A stretch of DNA of 64,000 nucleotides, taken from the NCBI RefSeq assembly GCF_000802205.1, contig NZ_CP012850.1:1798001-1862000 (forward strand), given 5' to 3'. This document shows positions 9,104-18,264 of the stretch, in pieces. The stretch's first letter is position 1. Every line of letters starts with the position of its first letter. The notes below the pieces were generated by a model that worked only from the letters and a program-made list of their open reading frames with translations, did not search any database and had not been told where the DNA came from. Origin of the DNA: Candidatus Nitrosocosmicus oleophilus (GTDB taxonomy: Archaea; Thermoproteota; Nitrososphaeria; Nitrososphaerales; Nitrososphaeraceae). A program made the position numbers and the translations under genes.

Positions 9104-9940
9104 TTATCTACGCCCTCCAAAGCCACCGTGTTCACCCCCACCGAATTGAGGTGAAAAGCCTCCGCCATTCTGTGGTGAAAAGCCTCCGCCATTCTGTGGT
9201 GAAAAGCCTCCGCCATGATGTTCATGTGTAACTCCAGCATGATGAACATACGTACCACTGCCACTTGGTTGAACATGGTTACCATTACTGTATATAGTAT
9301 AGTGAGCATGAGTACCGCTAGAGTGATTATCATAAGCGGCCCTGCTATCTCCCCTGTCATCATGAATCACCTTGTTACCATTATCATCATAATGGAATTT
9401 CTGGTTATGATTGTTATTTACATAATAGTACTTGTGACCATCATTGTCGTACCAGTAGTGGTGACCTTGAGCATTGGTATAATAATTATTACCATTTTCA
9501 TCCTTGTAATAATTATTACCATTTTCATCCTTGTAATAATTATTACCATTTTCATCCTTGTAGTAGGAATTCCCACTTTCATCAGTGTAATAATAGTTGT
9601 CACCTCCATCGGAGTTGTCATTATCTTCATCGTAGTAAATTGGTTGACCATAATAATCATAATCATCCACAATGGTCTCATTGACAACGTTTGGCACTGT
9701 AGCATTTTGTCCCAAAACACTTGTTTCTGTAGCATTTTGTCCCAAAACACTTGTTTCTGTAGCATTTTGTCCCAAAACACTTGTTTCTGTAGCATTTTGT
9801 CCCAAAACACTTGTTTCTGTAGCATTTTGTCCCAAAACACTTGTTTCTAATCCCAACATAGGTACTGTTACAAGAAAAATTGCAACAATGCATGAAACTC
9901 CAAACCGGTTACCCAAAATAGATCTTTTATCACTCATCAC
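9104..9940 (-). CDS. Secreted low-complexity repeat protein
   Basis: An exported 278-residue protein of unknown function. A signal peptide (VSCIVAIFLVTVPMLGL) is followed by three repeat blocks. The first is five copies of TETSVLGQNA, each with an N-glycosylation sequon. The second is a Tyr/Asp/Asn/Gly-rich region with near-identical YKDENGNNY units. The third is a His-rich stretch ending in GGGFSPQN units and a GGFGGRR tail. The composition suggests a hydrated, possibly metal-binding or cell-wall-attached surface protein. Start at 9940 or the next ATG (9937), preceded by a GGTGATG Shine-Dalgarno-like sequence. The repeats should be length-polymorphic between strains. Confidence 0.8.
   Translation of the reverse strand: MMSDKRSILGNRFGVSCIVAIFLVTVPMLGLETSVLGQNATETSVLGQNATETSVLGQNATETSVLGQNATETSVLGQNATVPNVVNETIVDDYDYYGQPIYYDEDNDNSDGGDNYYYTDESGNSYYKDENGNNYYKDENGNNYYKDENGNNYYTNAQGHHYWYDNDGHKYYYVNNNHNQKFHYDDNGNKVIHDDRGDSRAAYDNHSSGTHAHYTIYSNGNHVQPSGSGTYVHHAGVTHEHHGGGFSPQNGGGFSPQNGGGFSPQFGGGEHGGFGGRR
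9698..9847 (-). repeat. Five perfect 30-bp tandem repeats inside secreted-protein gene
   Basis: Five identical 30-bp units in direct head-to-tail order encode the TETSVLGQNA decapeptides. There are no spacers, so this is not a CRISPR array. Identity at the DNA level, including third positions, points to recent slippage or recombination. Confidence 0.95.
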
Positions 9941-10690
9941 CGTCTTATGCTACAAATTATATATAAAGATATTGAGACGCAATTCACAGAGAACAGAAAC
10001 GGTTTTTAACCTCAAAAAATCATCTTATTCCACTAAATTCTATTGATACACCTGATCCCCGATGGTGGAGTTATATGTTAGAAATCTTCATTTGATATTA
10101 TTGAAACAAATTATATGAAGAGAATCAACACTATCATCTCTAGTAGAAGAATAAGGAGAGGACAAGAAGAATTAAACCATAATATTATTAAATGGTAACA
10201 TTGAATTTATTTATATATCTCATGGTCGAACGCTTTCTGCTATCATAAACTAATAACAGGTAATTGACAAGCAGTTTGTTGATACCCATCATAGTTAAAA
10301 TATAGAACAATTTTGCTAAACAGGCTATTTAAGTTGATTTAGAATAGATGTTTACTAGAGGAACATTATATATTCGTTCCTTTGTTGGATATACTCAATG
10401 ATTCGATACAACCACAGAAGGGTGCTTGTATACTTGTTATTTTTAGTTTATTGAAAAAGCTTCAAATGAATCTTAAGATTGAACATGTTCTTCCGTGTGT
10501 ACTGGGCTCTATGACGCACCTCAACGTCACTTCTGCCAAATTCAACACTTTACTGAATATATTAGCAGTTCAAAAACAAAAACCATCATCCTGATGATTT
10601 CCGTATCACTATGGGTTTCTGCTGTACATTTCTCAACCCAAATAAAAGTAGGTAAAGTAATTCTGCACAATAGCGGGATTTACCATCGGT
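9941..10690. other. Intergenic, nothing recognised
   Basis: Two overlapping frames of about 70 codons on the plus strand (10382-10713) have no recognisable features and conflict with each other. I do not support them as genes. Confidence 0.5.
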
Positions 10691-12124
10691 TTAACCAAAG
10701 TCAACATCACTAAGATCCATGGTATTTTTATATCCACTTTCCTTCAAGTGCGTAATCGTCCTGAGTGAAAAATCATATATCTTATTTGATATCGTATTCT
10801 CATCATTTTTGCGGTTTATTCGAACAACTTTATCTATTTCAAATTGTCCTACTAACATGTCCGAATATTTTCTAGGTTTGATTGTCATACCGTGGTTCAT
10901 TGAATTTTTGTTTAACAAATTATTTATGACATCATCTTTTGCACCAGCGTCTTTTGCGATCTTGATCAATTCCCTTGCAAGATCCACATAGTCTGATACT
11001 AGTAACAAAGCTTGTTGCTCTCGGCTTGTTCTGTCCGAATAAGTTATATCATTGCTTCTGTTTATTACACCATCATGATCCCAAGGAATTGTCTCTTGTT
11101 CAACTGGGTGAACATTCACGATTCCTATGCCTAGCTTTGGAACTGTGTCCCTTAACCCCTTTACTTTTAGCCAATAAAGCCGGTGCAGTATAACAAGCTG
11201 CGTTAATGGAGTGTTACTCATTATTCCTCCATCCCAAAAGTAGCGCAAATTCTTCTCATATTTAGCGGTATGGCCATCATAACTTTCTACTTCTAAGCGA
11301 GTGTAACTATAATTGATAGGCACCGAAGCGCTTGCAATAACATGATCTGACGTAATCCCGTCGTTATACCTTATAACATGTTCATGTCCAACTTCTTTTC
11401 CATTGTGGGTAATATATTTTCCATACTCGGATTTCCTTGAACCATCTTCCGTTTCGTAACTATCAAATGTTACAGCAGCTCCTTCTGCCACGTCAACACT
11501 CACAAGGATGAGTCTTGGTTGGGGCAATGATGATTTCTCATCGTAACTTGTTGCGATAGGAAATTTTGCAAATCTCTCTAAACTTCTCTTTAATGGCTCA
11601 CTGTCAAAGCGATACCATATATTTTGAGGATCAAAATATTTAGTATCAAGTAGTGGGAATAAAGGTGAGAAGACTGTGGGTACACCTGTAATCGCGAATT
11701 GTTTTGATGAATAATATCTTCTTGCGGCTTCACCGGAGGCAAAACCCGGGTGAATGTGGTCATGCAAGTAATCCCACCAAGCCGTAAAACCCGGAATGTG
11801 GTCTAATGGAGATTCCTTTGACAAATACTCCCAGAACTCATTTAGTCTTTCTGAAGATCCCTCCCATGTCTTATTCTCTGTTACATAACTTACAATTATT
11901 GCAGCATTAATCGCACCTATCGAGGTTCCAGCGACAATATCTAAAAATGGTCTACCTTTTTCTCCTTTTTCTATATCTGTTTTGGTAACCTTTTCATATA
12001 GTGCTTGGTAGGCACCTGCTTCATAGGCGCCAAGAGAGCCTCCACCCTGTAAGACCAATGCTCTTTGGTTATTCTGAAATTTTCCCATATAATCTGAATT
12101 TGGGAAGGACATTATTATGTTCAA
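10691..12124 (-). CDS. Patatin-like phospholipase
   Basis: A 477-residue patatin-family acyl hydrolase with a Ser-Asp dyad. The oxyanion loop is LQGGGSLGAYEAGAYQAL near residue 27, the nucleophile elbow is GTSIGAINA (G-x-S-x-G) near residue 67, and the catalytic Asp sits in DGGIMSNTPL around residue 295. An added C-terminal region of about 150 residues (KMSDMLVGQFEIDKVVRI-like, with conserved hydrophobic strands) is typical of the long archaeal and bacterial patatins. No signal peptide is visible, so it probably acts on membrane lipids from the cytoplasm. It faces the phosphatase gene divergently. Confidence 0.9.
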   Translation of the reverse strand: MNIIMSFPNSDYMGKFQNNQRALVLQGGGSLGAYEAGAYQALYEKVTKTDIEKGEKGRPFLDIVAGTSIGAINAAIIVSYVTENKTWEGSSERLNEFWEYLSKESPLDHIPGFTAWWDYLHDHIHPGFASGEAARRYYSSKQFAITGVPTVFSPLFPLLDTKYFDPQNIWYRFDSEPLKRSLERFAKFPIATSYDEKSSLPQPRLILVSVDVAEGAAVTFDSYETEDGSRKSEYGKYITHNGKEVGHEHVIRYNDGITSDHVIASASVPINYSYTRLEVESYDGHTAKYEKNLRYFWDGGIMSNTPLTQLVILHRLYWLKVKGLRDTVPKLGIGIVNVHPVEQETIPWDHDGVINRSNDITYSDRTSREQQALLLVSDYVDLARELIKIAKDAGAKDDVINNLLNKNSMNHGMTIKPRKYSDMLVGQFEIDKVVRINRKNDENTISNKIYDFSLRTITHLKESGYKNTMDLSDVDFG

Positions 12125-12397
12125 CTATTTTTGATCGATTTTGAGATAGTCTGTGGAAATATCATGTCTTTTAGCATCGAGGATTATGGAAAGTTTCATG
12201 TATCATGGGGTAATTGTTAGGGCATTCTAGTCTACAGGTGAAATTTCTCTATATCTATAACCAAGAAAATTGTCGATGAAATAATTTATTCAGGTATACT
12301 AAAGGAAAAAATAGGTGTAATTCAATGGTTGTAACATCTCGTTATTTTACACGTGAGAATAAGATGGATATAAGTTATAATCGATAAGGTACTTTTA

Positions 12398-12943
12398 ATG
12401 ACCATAATTGGAGATGTTTACAGATGGATATATGGTAGACTATTACTAAAGCCATCAAATTTTTCATGGATTATACCTGGTCGACTGGCCTGTTCTGGCC
12501 TAATCAAGACTCACAAGGAATTTGAATGGGTTGCAAAACAGGGAGTTAGAAGCATTATAACTATCAGAGAAATTCCTTTACCACGAAAATATTTCAAAAC
12601 TTCAAAAAAGGAAAAAAACGAGAAGGGTAACATAGTCATGGACTATCTGCACATAAAAGTTGATGACCATGATGCTCCTGATCTTGATGTTCTAATCAAA
12701 ACAATTGATTATTTGGATGAGCATATTGAACAAGGCAAACCAGTTCTAATTCATTGTAATGGGGGCCACGGAAGGACAGGAGTTCTAGTAACTGGATACT
12801 TAATGAAAAAGGAAAAAATCCCCATGGAGACAGCTTTGAAAAAAGTCAAACAGTTACGTAAAAGGATCCCTCATAAATATAGACAACAAGAAGTCTTGAA
12901 ACAATATGGGGCTTATCTTAAAGATAAAAACTATCTCGTGTAA
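12398..12943 (+). CDS. Dual-specificity/tyrosine protein phosphatase
   Basis: A cysteine-dependent phosphatase of 181 residues. The P-loop HCNGGHGRTG (H-C-x5-R-T-G) lies in the C-terminal half, and the general-acid loop with Asp residues precedes it (KVDDHDAPDL). The N-terminus WIIPGRLACSG is characteristic of archaeal DSP-like enzymes. It should dephosphorylate protein Tyr/Ser or phospho-sugar/lipid substrates. A TATA-like element near 12367-12380 is about 25 bp before the ATG, so this is probably a leaderless transcript. The phospholipase opposite may share the intergenic region, but no functional link is shown. Confidence 0.9.
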   Translation: MTIIGDVYRWIYGRLLLKPSNFSWIIPGRLACSGLIKTHKEFEWVAKQGVRSIITIREIPLPRKYFKTSKKEKNEKGNIVMDYLHIKVDDHDAPDLDVLIKTIDYLDEHIEQGKPVLIHCNGGHGRTGVLVTGYLMKKEKIPMETALKKVKQLRKRIPHKYRQQEVLKQYGAYLKDKNYLV

Positions 12944-13150
12944 ACGTAGTAGCGTATCATGTGATTGTTCTTTTAGATGCTACAAATATGATGAGAACTT
13001 TGCCATCATTTTTTGTCCATATCATTAGAAAAGTAGGGGAGGCAACGAAATAAGACTAAAATCAATCTCAAGAATTGGGCACTGCCATCTCGATAATCAA
13101 TAATCTTCATACACTTTTTGAGATTGTTTGAACCAAGACTTACCGTTTGG

Positions 13151-13513
13151 TTATCCAGTCATCTCAACAACATCCAATTTAATTCCGCAAAAAGGGCAAA
13201 ACCTTATCTGTTCAACAATTGGTTTTGGACTATCTTCAAAATAGTAGAAAAGTTTTCCCATAACCTCAATCACTCTTGGATTTTCATCAATTTGTAATTC
13301 TTGTTCCAAAAACCCTTTAAAACCTTCACAACAAAACATCTGTTTGTTCTCTGCAACCGGCGTGACCCCTACCGTCTTTCTCTCATTTACACCGCAATTT
13401 TCACAACTAATCAAATATACTTGCTCTTTTTTATCAAGCCATAAATAGGCCTTGTCATAACCACACTTGTCACATGTGACAAGCCTGTCTGAATAAAACT
13501 CATAATCATCCAT
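13151..13513 (-). CDS. Multi-zinc-ribbon small protein
   Basis: A 120-residue cytosolic protein with at least three Cys pairs: CDKCGYDKAYLW near the N-terminus, CENCGVNERK in the middle, and CPFCGIKLD at the C-terminus. The first two knuckles probably form one zinc ribbon; the last may pair with the Cys-Cys at MFCCEGF. There is no catalytic signature. Acidic N-terminus (MDDYEFY). Function unknown; nucleic acid or protein binding is the usual guess for such proteins and remains inference here. Confidence 0.7.
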   Translation of the reverse strand: MDDYEFYSDRLVTCDKCGYDKAYLWLDKKEQVYLISCENCGVNERKTVGVTPVAENKQMFCCEGFKGFLEQELQIDENPRVIEVMGKLFYYFEDSPKPIVEQIRFCPFCGIKLDVVEMTG

Positions 13514-13723
13514 GACTTCCCAATTATTGTAATGACTTCATGGTTAATAGCCTTGACCAATACTCTAGCAAATTGTCTTCGTCAACAATCTTGAATCTGG
13601 ATATCTGGATCATTCGTTATTAAATTATGTAAATTTTAGAAGATTGGAAATAATTGGCAATATTTTGATATTTATCCAGCCTCCAATGAAATATGAGTTA
13701 CAGGTCAGTTTGTCAACAATACA

Positions 13724-14224
13724 TTGGTGCTCATCGTAATCTGTACTGTTGCATTAATATCGGGGCCTGCTAGGACTTTCGTGTTTGCAGCACCACCAAG
13801 TAATGGTTTTTAAAATGCCAGTGATTGTAGTGATAAGCTAGTAGGAAGCAAACTGCAGACCACCTGTTGTTGGAGACACGCTACTGAGATTTTTTCACCA
13901 AATACCGGTAGATGTCAAACATGTGAGAATCGCGATGGCACATACTCAAATTGCACTGAAGTATTTGTTCCTCGCAATTCTGATTCAACAATTCCAGGAA
14001 ATACTGGTAGTGGAGTAGTATTGAGTAACGATGAGGGATCAAGTGAATCAGAAAACACTAACACCAAGAATATTGGAGATAATGTTCTTAATGATGGTAT
14101 CTCTAACGGTTCAAATGAATCATTGGGTATTGATCCAGATAAGGTTGTTGGAAGGTGCTTTAATCAATATGATAGCAAGCAAATATGTTTCTATGAAAAA
14201 GTTCTCCACAATTTTACAACTTAG
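13724..14224 (+). pseudogene. Cys-rich secreted protein, broken by in-frame TAA
   Basis: A single reading frame runs from a signal-peptide-like segment (VLIVICTVALIS, then FVFAAPPSNGF) through an in-frame TAA at 13811-13813 into a Cys-rich domain (TTCCWR, GRCQTCEN, SNCTEVF). It continues into a Ser/Asn-rich linker and a final RCFNQYD/QICFYEK pair, ending at 14224. Reading continues without frame change after the TAA, which argues for a recent nonsense change. The N-terminus also looks damaged: an ATG at 13693 is in another frame. A paralogue at 36492-36882 shares the TCCW...CQTC...CTE pattern and is broken too. No enzymatic role is evident. Confidence 0.6.
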
Positions 14225-14405
14225 GTGCCTTTTGACTAAAGAAGGAAGTCGCATACTTTCGAAATTATTTCAAATGTTTTAATGACGGAGATGAAATATT
14301 TAGTTGTCCATAGTCAATGATCTGTATGGGCACAGGAAAGAATTGACTGTTTGAAAAGTGGCCCAATCCATAACATATGAAAATACCAGACTCCTTTAGC
14401 TAGAG

Positions 14406-15005
14406 TTAATGGATAAAGTCTAACAGATTAACATCATCTTTGATTTTTTTATCTGAAGACTCTTTAATCCTGTTTATCAGTTTTTGATTCTGCAAGACAA
14501 GACTAAAAAGGAAAAGAACAGAAATAGAGTTTTCTGAAACTTTGTCTATTAGCATTTTAGCCACCCCTTCATCCAAACTATGGCAGCAATCTGTTAACAT
14601 TCTTAGTAAATGTTCTCTATCGTCTCTATGAACAGAATATAGTAGGCCGCTCCACCTTTCGCAAGTTTTATCAAACAACATTTTCGCTAGGGGTTTCTCT
14701 CTTTCCAACTCTGCTATTTTCCGCTCTATTGAATCTTCGCTTAACTTGTTCTCACTGTTCAAATTCAATAGTGTTTTAAAATTATGGAACAAAGCACCCA
14801 TCATAATAGGCTCTATTGGCAGTGGTCTGTTGGCATTAGATAGATATTGTGTATATAACTTTGCATTTTCAAATATGGTGTTAAATGCTTCTTTATCATT
14901 CTTAGTTAATAGTTCTATCTTAAATTCAGACCAGTTCAACTTCTCAATCTCAATTAAGTGTCTAAACGAAGGAATACTTCGACCCATTTGATTTGCATAT
15001 GTCAT
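14406..15005 (-). CDS. Conserved archaeal protein with GRSIPSFR N-terminus
   Basis: A 199-residue, mostly helical soluble protein. The MGRSIPSFR start region (after a short MTYANQ extension) resembles a family of archaeal proteins of unknown function that begin MGRxxPSFR and then show an acidic/aromatic helix (EKLNWSEFKIEL) and RPLPIEPIMMGALFH. No catalytic motif or zinc site is present. The Met at residue 7 (MGRS) is the more likely start (14987). It is isolated on the minus strand between a broken gene and a remnant. Confidence 0.65.
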   Translation of the reverse strand: MTYANQMGRSIPSFRHLIEIEKLNWSEFKIELLTKNDKEAFNTIFENAKLYTQYLSNANRPLPIEPIMMGALFHNFKTLLNLNSENKLSEDSIERKIAELEREKPLAKMLFDKTCERWSGLLYSVHRDDREHLLRMLTDCCHSLDEGVAKMLIDKVSENSISVLFLFSLVLQNQKLINRIKESSDKKIKDDVNLLDFIH

Positions 15006-15371
15006 ACTATGATTTATCTATTACGCAGTGTAAATATGCGTATATGATAATTGTTTAACTTTCCAATCAACCGAGCCACCTCTAAACCCTTCTTGTATCA
15101 CCATTTAGATTAGCAAGATTTGTCAAATAAGCCTCTACATACGAAAAAGCCTGATTCTCGATCTCCCATGAACTGGGAATACCATGATATCAAATTATGA
15201 TTTCAAAAGCAAAGATTCTATATCTTCGAGGTCTAAAATAGGCTTCAAATTCAAATGAAAGAAAGTCAAAATGCTTAATCATATAGAGAAATTGGAATAT
15301 TTATATTCAATACTTTGTGACATCAAATGCAAATAAAATAGATCTGATCTTGTATTATTCCAATATATTCG
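15006..15371. other. Intergenic, nothing recognised
   Basis: AT-rich spacer. No supported frame, RNA gene or repeat. Confidence 0.4.
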
Positions 15372-15664
15372 TGGCATTCGCAGAATCTAATCAAATTGGC
15401 AGGAAAAAAATGGGGTGAACGAGGAGTGATTGCAGAAACTATTTGTAGAGAAAACTAGGAGCGTTTATCTTGCCACTGGGAAAAACCAAGATATGATGAT
15501 CAATTAAAAGGTAGGTTAGATGTTAATATCGTGGATCGTTTAGAGAGAAAAACACCAGTCATGCTGTTTCAAACAAAACATTTGATTTTTCAGAAACTAC
15601 AATTAGACAGCTAATACAAGATGGATACAAAGAGGCTAAGGAACAGATGTATGGGGTTTTATAA
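15372..15664 (+). pseudogene. C-terminal gene remnant with stop and frameshift
   Basis: A decayed coding segment. One frame reads WHSQNLIKLAGKKWGERG, meets TAG at 15456-15458 (a TGG-to-TAG change would fit), and continues with RYDDQLKGRLDVNIVDRL to about 15575. A one-base loss near 15571-15585 then moves it to the frame reading FDFSETTIRQLIQDGYKEA and a TAA at 15662. The joined product has a natural amphipathic C-terminal helix. It might derive from the C-terminal end of a patatin-like or other hydrolase, but I cannot name it with confidence. No start or promoter remains. Confidence 0.45.
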
Positions 15665-16058
15665 AGGGTCAATACAGAACTCCGGTAAGATATTTTGTAC
15701 TTTAAGGATATCGATCACTAGGATAGAATAGAATTCAACTTGTCTAAAATTGTTTGAGCTTTTAACCCTTTTCACTCTCTTTTGCGGTCGATTTTACTCG
15801 TCCATATGCTTTTGCAAAATCTGTGTCCTGGCTACTTTTACAAGAGGGTAGAGCTGTACTTTCATAAAGATCGATATGGACGGAGTGGGATATGCGCCAA
15901 GAATGACTTGGAATTATCATAACTTACTGATGGTTCGGGATTGATCTCTAGTTGCCAGTCTGTTTAATTATCAAGAGGTCAGCTAAATAAGAAAGAAAGA
16001 AAAGGAAAAATTTGTGACTTTTGTTTAGCCTGATTAAAAAAAGAGAGGATGTATAGAT
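15665..16058. other. Intergenic, nothing recognised
   Basis: Spacer downstream of the 16059 gene; I see no frame, RNA or repeat with support. Confidence 0.4.
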
Positions 16059-16649
16059 CTAATAGTTAAGTGTGGGGCCCAAAGAATTGAGCTCTGTAGT
16101 AATACATAAACTCAGTTGGTCATTCTGCAATATGGTAAAGCCCGGTTTGGCTTCTGTCAATAGAATATTAACTTGGTCCAAAACCAACTGTCTGTCATAT
16201 CGAGTCATATTTTGATTCATCAATAGATCCCAAACCCCATCCATGTCTTTTACTGGTTGGCTACTTTCTGCTGCTGCTGTGTTTATTAATGCTATATCAT
16301 TGTTAGTTGGTATTAGGGAGTTAAAGTTTTGCACACTTTTTGTATAGTTTTCAGTCTGGGCAGTTCCTGAGACAGTTTCTTCAATCTTTTTAAAGCAGTC
16401 TACTATGTCAGTTTGATTTTGGCTATTTGAGTGTGAGTGTGTGGGACAAGTAGCTTGTGTTACATTTGAACCAAAGCAGATATTTGGGTCATATGGGTTA
16501 GACTGTGGGCTTTGAGCAGTAACATATTGCTCCAAATGAAGTGTTACTGCTGCCGCTAGTCCGGCTATGGCAAAGGAAAGTACAGCAAACAATGCCAGCA
16601 CTTTTCCTTTTTGGGACATTTTTGTATTAAACATTTTCCTATTTTCCAA
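16059..16649 (-). CDS. Membrane-anchored extracellular protein in MCO operon
   Basis: A 196-residue exported protein. A basic start (MSQKGKV) and one hydrophobic helix (LALFAVLSFAIAGLAAAVTL) act as signal or anchor. The mature part is Asn/Gln/Thr-rich with several sequons and four Cys (CFGS, ATCPTH, DCFKK, LCITT) that could form two disulfides, plus a small His cluster (CPTHSHSNS). It starts 13 bp after the multicopper oxidase stop on the same strand, so the two are almost certainly co-transcribed and may work together at the cell surface. No family recognised. Confidence 0.7.
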   Translation of the reverse strand: MENRKMFNTKMSQKGKVLALFAVLSFAIAGLAAAVTLHLEQYVTAQSPQSNPYDPNICFGSNVTQATCPTHSHSNSQNQTDIVDCFKKIEETVSGTAQTENYTKSVQNFNSLIPTNNDIALINTAAAESSQPVKDMDGVWDLLMNQNMTRYDRQLVLDQVNILLTEAKPGFTILQNDQLSLCITTELNSLGPTLNY

Positions 16650-16662
16650 ATCACATCTTCAC

Positions 16663-18123
16663 CTATTTAACGATATTAAGCAATCCCATCATGCCAAAGT
16701 CTCCATGGAACATCAGGTGGCAGTGATAGACAGTTTTTCCTACGAAATCATCAAATGGGATTCTAATTACTACTTCTGATTCTATTGGAAGATCAACAGT
16801 GTCTTGGCGTCCGTGAGCGTCATATGGTTTTCCGTTAATAGACATTACCTGAAAATCATTTACATGAATATGGAATGGATGAAGATACATCGTTGAGTTG
16901 TTATCCAGGTTAACTAACTTCCACTCCTCTACAGTTCCAAGTTTTGCTGTAATGTCGACTCTATTTGGATCAAATGTCTTATTATTAATATAGTACTTCC
17001 AATCTCGGTCGTTTGATGAGAAGTTAAGGACCCTATGTTCAGCGACGGTAGCATTACTGAGGTCTCGGTTTGGAATCAAGGCTGTTCCTAATATATCTGA
17101 AGCAGATGTTCCATTTGTTTGATTACCTTGTTGTATATTTATGGTTGCGATGTGTCTATCATATGGCGCAGTAAACATGTTATTAGCTGAAACTAATTCA
17201 ACTGGTCCGCTACCATTGGCAGTTACCAATACGTCATATCTCTTTCCTGAAGACATGAAAAGAGTATCATTTTTCCACACACTCCAAACTGGACTTCCAT
17301 CTTCTGCTATAATGTAGAACATGTTGCCAGGCAGTTGTACTGTGAGTTCGTTTTCAGGACCAATATTTGCAAGACGCCAAAGCTGGGTTTCACCTGGTTT
17401 AATGTTGATAGTAGGATTAACATCCCCATTAACAGTTAGGCGTTCATGCATTGTCATTGTATTACTCAATTTATAGGTCTTAGCAAAAAGTTGGTCAAAT
17501 GGAAAATCTTTCATGGCAAAGGTATGTTGTGTTACATTTTGCAAGGACTCTGGCAGTAGCTTTTCTAACCCTTCAACAATAAACATCCCAGATAGGCCGG
17601 ATGCAACTTGTGCATAAGAGAGTTTATGCAAATGTGAATGATACCATAAAGTTCCTGGGTCATGATCTTTAGGAATATCGAGAACATAATGCTGTGTCGC
17701 ACCTGGAGGAACATCAAGAAGTACGTTGTCTGATACATTTGCAGGAGATACATGAAGTCCATGATAATGAAGATTAGTAGACTCATTGAGATTATTTACC
17801 AGATCAATTTCAACCCTATCTCCTGGATAGACGTGGAATGTGGGTCCTAGAAGCGAACCATTATAGACCATTGCAGTGGTTGTCTGGTTATCAACTTTAC
17901 CTATCTTGTATTCTGCAACAATTGTAGTGTTTAAGACTCCATCTTTACTCCATACATCTACAGGCTTTGAAAAGTTCATCCCAGCCAGAGGCGAAGTTTT
18001 ATTTTGGGCAAAAGCCGTTTGACTTGATTGATCAAACGCAAACATTGCCAATGCAAACATCGAGATTGTAAGGGTACAAAGTAAGGTACAGGCCTTGATT
18101 TGTGGTCTAATGTGTAGGATCAA
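16663..18123 (-). CDS. Secreted laccase-like multicopper oxidase
   Basis: A copper oxidase that couples one-electron oxidation of a substrate (metal ion, phenol or nitrogen oxide) to O2 reduction outside the membrane. All four copper motifs are present: HYHGLHVS, WYHSHLHK, HPFHIHVN and YHCHLMFHGDFGMMG. These supply type 1, 2 and 3 ligands, with a Met after the last motif. Three cupredoxin domains fit the length. A TAT-independent signal peptide (CTLLCTLTISMFALAMFAF, cut after AFA) is encoded within a duplicated 310-bp cassette. I choose TTG 18123: it overlaps the leader-ORF stop (TTGA) and follows a GGAGGAGAT Shine-Dalgarno; an in-frame TTG at 18159 is the alternative. Confidence 0.9.
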   Translation of the reverse strand: MILHIRPQIKACTLLCTLTISMFALAMFAFDQSSQTAFAQNKTSPLAGMNFSKPVDVWSKDGVLNTTIVAEYKIGKVDNQTTTAMVYNGSLLGPTFHVYPGDRVEIDLVNNLNESTNLHYHGLHVSPANVSDNVLLDVPPGATQHYVLDIPKDHDPGTLWYHSHLHKLSYAQVASGLSGMFIVEGLEKLLPESLQNVTQHTFAMKDFPFDQLFAKTYKLSNTMTMHERLTVNGDVNPTINIKPGETQLWRLANIGPENELTVQLPGNMFYIIAEDGSPVWSVWKNDTLFMSSGKRYDVLVTANGSGPVELVSANNMFTAPYDRHIATINIQQGNQTNGTSASDILGTALIPNRDLSNATVAEHRVLNFSSNDRDWKYYINNKTFDPNRVDITAKLGTVEEWKLVNLDNNSTMYLHPFHIHVNDFQVMSINGKPYDAHGRQDTVDLPIESEVVIRIPFDDFVGKTVYHCHLMFHGDFGMMGLLNIVK

Positions 18124-18230
18124 TGGATTGATATCTCCTCCATCAATTGACCATTCCAAACAATTCCTGGTAGGTTAAAAAACACCTTAAATTTATTATT
18201 AATATTATATTTTAGAGTGCTCATAGTCAT
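18120..18230 (-). CDS. 36-residue leader ORF upstream of MCO
   Basis: An ATG-started small frame (MTMSTLKYNINNKF..., ending EEISIH) lies between the promoter and the oxidase. Its ATG is about 28 bp downstream of the TATA centre, so transcription would begin at or just before the AUG. Its stop TGA overlaps the oxidase TTG start (TTGA), and a GGAGGAGAT ribosome-binding sequence lies inside its end. This is the arrangement of a translationally coupled leader peptide. The same ORF exists in the second cassette with only codons 6-7 changed. Whether the peptide itself matters is unknown. Confidence 0.5.
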   Translation of the reverse strand: MTMSTLKYNINNKFKVFFNLPGIVWNGQLMEEISIH

Positions 18231-18253
18231 GAGTAACGCAATCTTGTAGCAAT

Positions 18254-18264
18254 CGCTATATAAG
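18254..18264 (-). promoter_or_regulatory. TATA box of MCO promoter
   Basis: Minus-strand CTTATATAGCG, preceded by an A/C-rich BRE-like ACACAAAC, is a strong archaeal core promoter. The expected start site is about 18233, next to the leader ATG at 18230. It lies within the duplicated cassette. Confidence 0.65.

Noticed and set aside
9215-9893. Long frames of 140-211 codons antisense or frame-shifted to the secreted repeat gene
   Set aside because: They arise from repeats lacking stops in several frames. The signal peptide and domain order support only the 9104-9940 frame.
10382-10713. Two overlapping frames of about 70 codons
   Set aside because: Mutually exclusive frames without any recognisable feature; left as intergenic.
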